64,000 nt of DNA, taken from assembly GCF_001584325.1 (NCBI RefSeq), contig NZ_LSAZ01000041.1:310001-374000 (forward strand), written 5' to 3'. This DNA comes from Bacillus nakamurai (GTDB lineage Bacteria > Bacillota > Bacilli > Bacillales > Bacillaceae). Below are positions 41,901 through 49,400 of this stretch, one piece after another (positions within the stretch are counted from its first letter, which is position 1; the number at the start of each line of letters is the position of its first letter). The position numbers were made by a program, and so were the translations under genes. The notes under the pieces are model-generated. The model saw nothing but the letters and a program-made list of their open reading frames with translations, ran no database searches and was not told where the DNA came from.

Positions 41901-43460
41901 TATACGGAGAAAACAAGCCAAACCGTATAAGCCTGCCGACTTATCCGTTTGAAAAAACACGTTATTGGGTGCCTCAGGCGGAGAAGAAAGAAAAAACGCA
42001 GGAACTAACTGCGGCCATTCTGCATCCTTTGCTGCATCAAAATGTATCAAACATGTCAGGTGTACGCTTCCGGTCATCCTTTAGCGGCGCTGAATTTTTC
42101 CTGAAGGATCATATCGTAAAAAACGAGCGCACACTACCGGGCGCGGCCTATCTGGAAATGGTGCGCACAGCCGTTGAACAAGCGGCAGAAACACGGGAAG
42201 AAGGCATCATCCGCCTGAAACATATCGTGTGGATTCGCCCGTTTACGGCAGCGGAAGAAAGCGCCGAATTGTATCTTCGCTTATATCATGAAGAAAATGG
42301 CGAAATGTCATATGAGATATACAAAGAGCCGGATCACTCAGAACAGGAGCCTGTCCTCTATGCACAAGGGAGCGCCGCTTTTGTTCAAGAGGAGGAACCG
42401 GGCGGAATCGAGATTGAGAAACTCAAAGAATCACGCCGTTTGATCACGCCGGCAGAATGTTACGAGGCTTACAAGCAGATGGGAATTGAATACGGTGACG
42501 CTCATAAAGCGGTCACTGAAATGTATGCGGGAGAAAACGAAGTGCTGGCAAAGCTGTCACTCCCATTCGCAGCTGCGCACACAAAAGATCAATTTATCCT
42601 GCATCCGAGCCTGCTTGATGCGGCATTCCACGCCACAATCGGTTTGAAGCTTGAAAAAGGCGGGATTGACAGAAATCCAATGCTGCCGTTTGCCCTCGAA
42701 CAGATTGATATCTTCAGAGGCTGTGAAAGCGATATGTGGGTTTCAATTACATACAGCGGCGAAAGTAAGCCGGGAGATGCCGTGCAAAAGCTCGATATTG
42801 ATTTGTGCGACGATCACGGAAATGTATGTGTGAAAATGACCGGCTATTCTGCAAGAACGATAGAAACGGAAAAGACAGAGACGCTGTTATTTGAGCATGT
42901 ATGGGAAGAAAAAACCGCTTCACAAGTGAAGGCGCCGATCCATTACAAAGCGCACCATGTCATGATTTCTGATAGATTTACAGAACAAATTAACAATATA
43001 AAAGCAGACTTCAGCTGTACGGTGCTCCATGATGATCAAAAGAGCGCAGACGAACGGTTTGAAGCCTGTGCGCTTCAGGCTTTTGAAGCAGTGCAGCAAA
43101 TTCTCTCTTCAAAATCCGGGGGGCGGGAGCTGATTCAAATTGTCGTGCCGGCTGAAGCTGATACGCAGCTCCTGAGCGGTTTGACGGGGCTTTTGAAAAC
43201 GGCGGCGCTCGAAAACCCGAACCTGACCTGCCAGCTCATCGAACAGGAGCCCGGCATCAAGGCCGGCGTGCTGGCTGAACACTTGACAGAAAGCAGCTTC
43301 TGTCCGGATGACAAGCATATCCGCTATCAAAACGGCAAGCGTTTTACAGCTGAGTGGAAGGAGACCGGTCTGGAACGGTTCGGCACCGAAAAGCCTTGGA
43401 AGGACAAAGGCGTTTATCTGATTACAGGCGGCGCGGGAGGTCTCGGCTTTTTATTCGCGC
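35740..43460 (+). repeat. First copy of a large intragenic duplication (KR-ACP-KS0 | DH-ACP-KS-DH-KR)
   Basis: The domain series from the last KR of BaeJ through the first KR of BaeL parallels the series at about 49.2-56.9 kb (last KR of BaeL to first KR of BaeM). Matching landmarks lie about 13.3-13.5 kb apart: KR loops 36370/49847, gene starts 38930/52369, KS starts 40181/53530, KR loops 43421/56869. Protein similarity is high, for example GLLCARHFTE.HGVKK.VLTGRE in both KRs. Boundaries are approximate. Confidence 0.7.
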
Positions 43461-46400
43461 GTGAAATCGCGCAGAACACGAAAGAGGCCGTTCTTATTCT
43501 GACAGGGCGCTCTTCGCTTGATGATCAAAAGAAAGCGCAGCTTCAAGAGCTGTCCGCGCTTGGTGCTCACGCAGTCTACAAACAAACGGATATTACCGAA
43601 AAACAAGAGATTCAATCGCTGGCAGAGGATATCCAAAAGCAATACGGCGGCTTACACGGTATCATTCATAGCGCCGGAATGATAAAAGACAATTACATTT
43701 TGAAAAAACAACAAGGCGAAATCCGGGATGTGCTGGCTCCGAAAGTCGCCGGCCTGGTTCATCTCGATGAAGCGACGAAGCATATTCCGCTGGACTTCTT
43801 GATTCTTTTCTCTTCAGGTGCGGGAAGTGCGGGGAGTGCAGGCCAAGCGGATTACGCGATGGCGAATGCGTTTATGAATGCGTTCAGTGAAAAACGAAAC
43901 CGGCAGCTGGCGGCGAACGAGCGGTACGGCCGCACCCTTTCTGTCTGCTGGCCGCTTTGGAAAGACGGCGGCATGAAGGTAGATGCGGAAACAGAAGCGA
44001 TGCTGACGAAAGAAAGCGGCATGGTTCCTATGAAAACCGAAAACGGTTTTCAAGCCTTATACCGCGCATGGGCGGCAAAGAAAGCCCAAGTCATGGTAAC
44101 GGAAGGATTCTCAGCGAAAATCCGCGCATTTCTGCGAAAAACAGCAAGTGATCAAAAAGCTGTGAAATCAACGAATCTTTCAGCGGGCAAAGAAGAAATG
44201 ATTAAAGAAAAAGCGGAGCATTATTTGAAAAACGTGCTTTCCGAGGTGATAAAGCTTCCGGTGAGCAGAATTGACGCCAAAGCGCCTATGGAAGATTACG
44301 GAATCGATTCTATTATGATTATGCATTTGACGGGCCGTCTGGAAAAGAGCTTCGGTTCATTATCGAAAACATTGTTTTTTGAATACCAAAATATTGAATC
44401 GTTAACACAATATTTTATCGAAGCACACCGTGACACCTTACTGGATATTTTAGGGGTGGAAACAGAAGAACCCGTTTCAGCGGAGCCGGCTGCACCTGCG
44501 AAAACGGAGGTCAGACCAGCTTCCTTCCAGGCCAAAGGCAAAAAGGGTTTCGCCCGCCCGCGCACAGAGGCGTCCGAAAAGCAGCCGCAGCCGGAGCGCG
44601 AAGATATCGCGATCATCGGTGTGTCAGGACGTTATCCGCAAGCCGAAAACCTTCAGGAGTTTTGGAAGAACTTGAAGGAAGGCAGAGACTGCATTACAGA
44701 AATCCCACGCGAGCGCTGGGACCACAGCCTTTATTATGATGCTGATAAAGACAAAGAAGGCAAGACCTACGGAAAATGGGGAGGATTTCTGAAAGACGTG
44801 GACAAATTTGATCCGCAATTCTTTCATATTTCACCCCGAGAGGCAAAAATGATGGACCCGCAGGAGCGGTTATTTTTGCAATGCGTTTATGAAACGATGG
44901 AGGATGCCGGCTATACGCGGGAAAATCTGAATAAAAAAGCCGGCGATCCGCTGGGAGCAAATGTCGGCGTTTATGTCGGCGTCATGTATGAGGAATACCA
45001 GCTGTACGGGGCCGAGGAGCAAGCGCGGGGAAAATCGCTTGCCCTGACCGGAAATCCGTCGTCAATCGCAAACCGGGCCTCCTATGTTTTCGGTTTTAAC
45101 GGACCTAGCATGGCATTAGATACAATGTGTTCCTCTTCATTGACAGCCATTCATCTGGCATGCCAAAGCATAAGGAACGGGGAATGCGAGGCCGCGTTTG
45201 CCGGGGGCGTCAATGTATCCATTCACCCGAATAAATACTTGATGCTCGGCCAAAACAGATTTTTATCAAGTAAAGGAAGATGTGAAAGTTTCGGGGAAGG
45301 GGGAGACGGATATGTGCCTGGTGAAGGCGTGGGCGCTGTTCTCCTTAAACCGCTGTCTAAAGCAAAAGCAGACGGTGACCATATTTACGGCCTGATTAAA
45401 GGAACGGCCGTAAATCACGACGGAAAAACAAATGGATATTCCGTCCCTAATCCGAACGCCCAGGCTGCCGTGATAAAACGGGCGCTCCGAGATGCAGGAG
45501 CCGATCCGAGGGCAGTCAGCTATATCGAAGCGCACGGCACCGGAACATCACTCGGTGATCCGATTGAAATCACGGGACTTACGAAAGTCTTTTCAGAAAA
45601 GACACAAGATAAACAGTTTTGCGCAATCGGCTCGGCTAAATCAAATATCGGACACTGTGAGAGCGCCGCGGGCATCGCCGGCTTGACAAAGGTGCTGCTG
45701 CAGATGAAATATAAACAGCTCGCGCCTTCGCTGCATTCCAAAACGCTTAATCCGAATATTGATTTTCTCAATACACCGTTTAAAGTGCAGCAAACGCTTG
45801 AAGAATGGAAGAGACCGGTCATAAAAGAAAACGGAGAAAGCGCGGAATATCCGAGAATAGCGGGATTCTCTTCTTTCGGAGCGGGCGGCGTCAACGCCCA
45901 TATTGTCATTGAAGAGTATGAAGAAGAAAAAGATACTGCGTTCGGAGCGCAGCATCCGGTCATGATTGTCCTTTCTGCAAAAAATGAAGAAAGACTTCAG
46001 CAGCGGGCAAACCGGCTTCTTGATGCGATTCGAAGCGGACGTTATCAAGAATCAGATTTGAGCCGGATCGCTTATACGCTGCAAATCGGGCGTGAAGCGA
46101 TGGAAGATCGTCTCGGGCTGATTGTCCGCAATTTACGGGAGCTTGAAGAAAAGCTTAGTGAATTTACGAGCGGCAAGGATTCAATTGACCAGCTGTACCG
46201 CGGGCAGGTCAAACAAAATAAAGACACGATGGCGCTGTTTGCGGCTGATGAAGATATGGAAAGAACCATTGAAGCCTGGCTTGCTAAAGGCAAAGCAGCG
46301 AAAGTATTAGAGCTTTGGGTCAAGGGTCTTCCGCTTAATTGGAACAGGCTATATCAAACCGGTAAACCGCGGAAAATCAGTCTCCCGGCTTATCCGTTTG

Positions 46401-49400
46401 CTAAAGACCGCTATTGGATTGACAAATCGGCGGACATGCCTTCCGAGAGACAAATCGAAAAACGGCCGGAGCCGATCCCGCCGGCAGCTGTTGTAAAACC
46501 GGCCATTGAAGCGCTGCCTGTGAATGAGACAGTCAGTCGGAAACCGACACATATCGCATTGCAGCCTTTAAGCAGAGCGGAACCGCAAAGAGCAGCACAG
46601 CCTGTTAACCATTCGCCGGTTTCAGCAGAAGCCTTAAGCGAAGAATTAACAGCAAGTTTGGCAGATGTCTTGTATATGGATCTTCATGACATTGACCAAG
46701 ACGACACGTTTATTGACATCGGCATGGATTCAATTACCGGACTGGAATGGATAAAGGCGGTTAATAAAACATACGGCACATCCATTACTGTCACGAAAGT
46801 ATATGATTATCCGACAATCCGGCAATTTGCAGCTTTCTTAAAAGATGAGCTCGGCGCGGAAACAGCGGTTGGTCATGCTGAGGCTGTACCGGAGGAAATC
46901 CCGGCGCAGGAAAAGCCGGCAAACATTTCGTTACAGCCTTTGACTGAGCCGCAAGCGGTACAGGTGCAACCAGAGGCTGACATCCGAGAGGCGATGTCTG
47001 AAACAGCGGCATCCGCTGAGACGGCTGAACCGATTGAAGTGCTGTATGACGAGTTATCGAAAGCGCTGGCTGATGTTCTGTACATGGAGCCTCATGAAGC
47101 AGACATTGATGAAGCATTCATTGATTTAGGCATGGACTCCATTACCGGGCTGGAATGGGTCAAGGCCGTCAATAAACGGTACGGCACAGACTGTAACGTA
47201 ACCAAAGTGTATGATTATCCGACAATTCGCCAGTTTGCCGATTTTCTGCGTTCAGAGCTGGCAGGCAGCGGCAGAAAAAAGCAGGCACCTCCGGAACACC
47301 CGCCCGAACTGAAAAAGGAAGCGGCGCCTCCGGAGAAAAAGCCGGTGCAGCCGATCCAAATAATGGTTCAAAAGGAACGTGACACGGCACCTGTTAACAT
47401 GGCGCCGAAAGAGGAGAGGCAGGATGCGATCGCTATTGTCGGCATGTCGGGCAAGTATCCTGACGCGCCGGATCTAAGCAAGTATTGGGACAATTTAGTT
47501 CAGGCGAAAAACTCAATTCGCGAGATTCCGCTTTCCCGGTGGGATGTGAACAAATATTACGATCCGGCGTTGAACAAGAAAGGTAAAGTGTACTGCAAAT
47601 CGATCGGCGTGCTGGATGATATTGAGGAGTTTGATCCGCTGTTCTTTAATATTTCTCCATCAGAAGCCGAACTGATGGATCCTCAGCACCGGATATTTTT
47701 ACAGGAGGGCTATAAAGCCTTTGAGGATGCGGGTTATAACGCAAGGACATTAAACGGGAAAAAATGCGGCGTATATGTGGGGATTATGAACAATGAATAC
47801 GGCATGATGCTTAACAAACATCAGTCAGGGGGAAGCGCCACGGGCAACAGCTTCAGCATCGCCGCAGCCCGCCTGCCGTATTATCTCAATTTGAAAGGGC
47901 CCGCCATTCCGATAGATACGGCTTGCTCATCTTCACTTGTCGGCACTCATTTGGCGCGCCAGGCGCTGTTAAACCATGAAATCGATATGGCGCTCGTCGG
48001 CGGTGTCACCTTGTATTTAACGCCTGAATCATACATCAGCATGTGTGAAGCCGGCATGCTGTCTCCGGACGGCCAATGCAAAGCATTTGATAACAGCGCG
48101 AATGGGTTTGTGCCCGGTGAAGGTGCGGGTGCGCTCGTTCTGAAACGGCTGAAAGACGCAGAAGCCGACCAAGACCATATATACGGCGTCATTATCGGCT
48201 CAGGTATTAACCAAGACGGTAAAACGAACGGCATTACTGCGCCAAGTGCAAAAAGCCAAATGGATTTAGAGCGTGAAGTTTATGAAGCGCACAACATCCA
48301 TCCTGAAAGCATCAGCTATGCTGAAATGCACGGCACCGGAACGAAGCAGGGTGATCCGATTGAATTAGAAGCTCTGTCTTCGATATTCAAAGAGAAAACG
48401 GATCGCAAACAATTCTGCGCCATCGGTTCTGTAAAATCTAATATCGGACACACATCAGCAGCGGCAGGCGTGGCAAGCGTACAAAAAGTGCTGATGTCCA
48501 TGAAGCATCAGACGCTTGTGCCTACGCTTCACTTCAATACGCCGAATGAACATTTTGCATTTGATGAGTCGCCTTTATATGTCAATACAGAACTGAAACA
48601 TTGGGAATCCGGTGATACACCGCGGCGGGCCTGTGTCAGCTCTTTCGGCTACAGCGGCACAAACGCCCATCTCGTTATTGAGGAGTATCAGCCGAAGCGG
48701 CGAGGCAACAGGCAGCCGGATGAAACAAACATATTTGTTCTCTCAGCGAAAAAGGAGCCGCAGTTAAAGGCTTACGCCGAGTCTATGAAAGACTTCGCAA
48801 AAGCGAGCGGAGAGCTGAATCTTTCTGATATGGCGTATACTCTTCAAACCGGAAGGGACGCGATGGATTACCGCCTTGCGGTTACAGCTGATTCGAAAGA
48901 AGAGCTGATCAGGCGTTTGACGGATTTCATCGACGGCAAAACGAGCGAGGGTGTTTATTCTGCCCACGTAAAATCCGCTAAAAGCGACATTAAACGATTT
49001 GAAACGGATGGTGATTTGAAGCAGCTGCTTGAATCATGGTTTCACAAGAAAAAATGGTCCAATATCGCCGAATTATGGGCAAAAGGGCTTCAGGTTGATT
49101 GGGACAGACTCTATAGCGGCGGAAAGCCCCGGCGAATCAGTTTGCCGGCTTACCCGTTTGCTAAGGAGCCGTATTGGCTGCCTCAGCCGAAAGCTGGATT
49201 ACAAGAAGACGGAAACATGCGGGAGACACGGCTGTTACAAAAGCATTGGACACCGTGCCAGATCCAATCAATCAAAAGCAAAAACGGCCAAACCGTCATT
49301 TTATTAGCTGATCAAAAGACAATGGAGCTTGCTGAAGAAACCGCTAAGCATTTTGCTGAATCAGCCATTCTTGATATCGAATCAGCTGATGATGCACATG

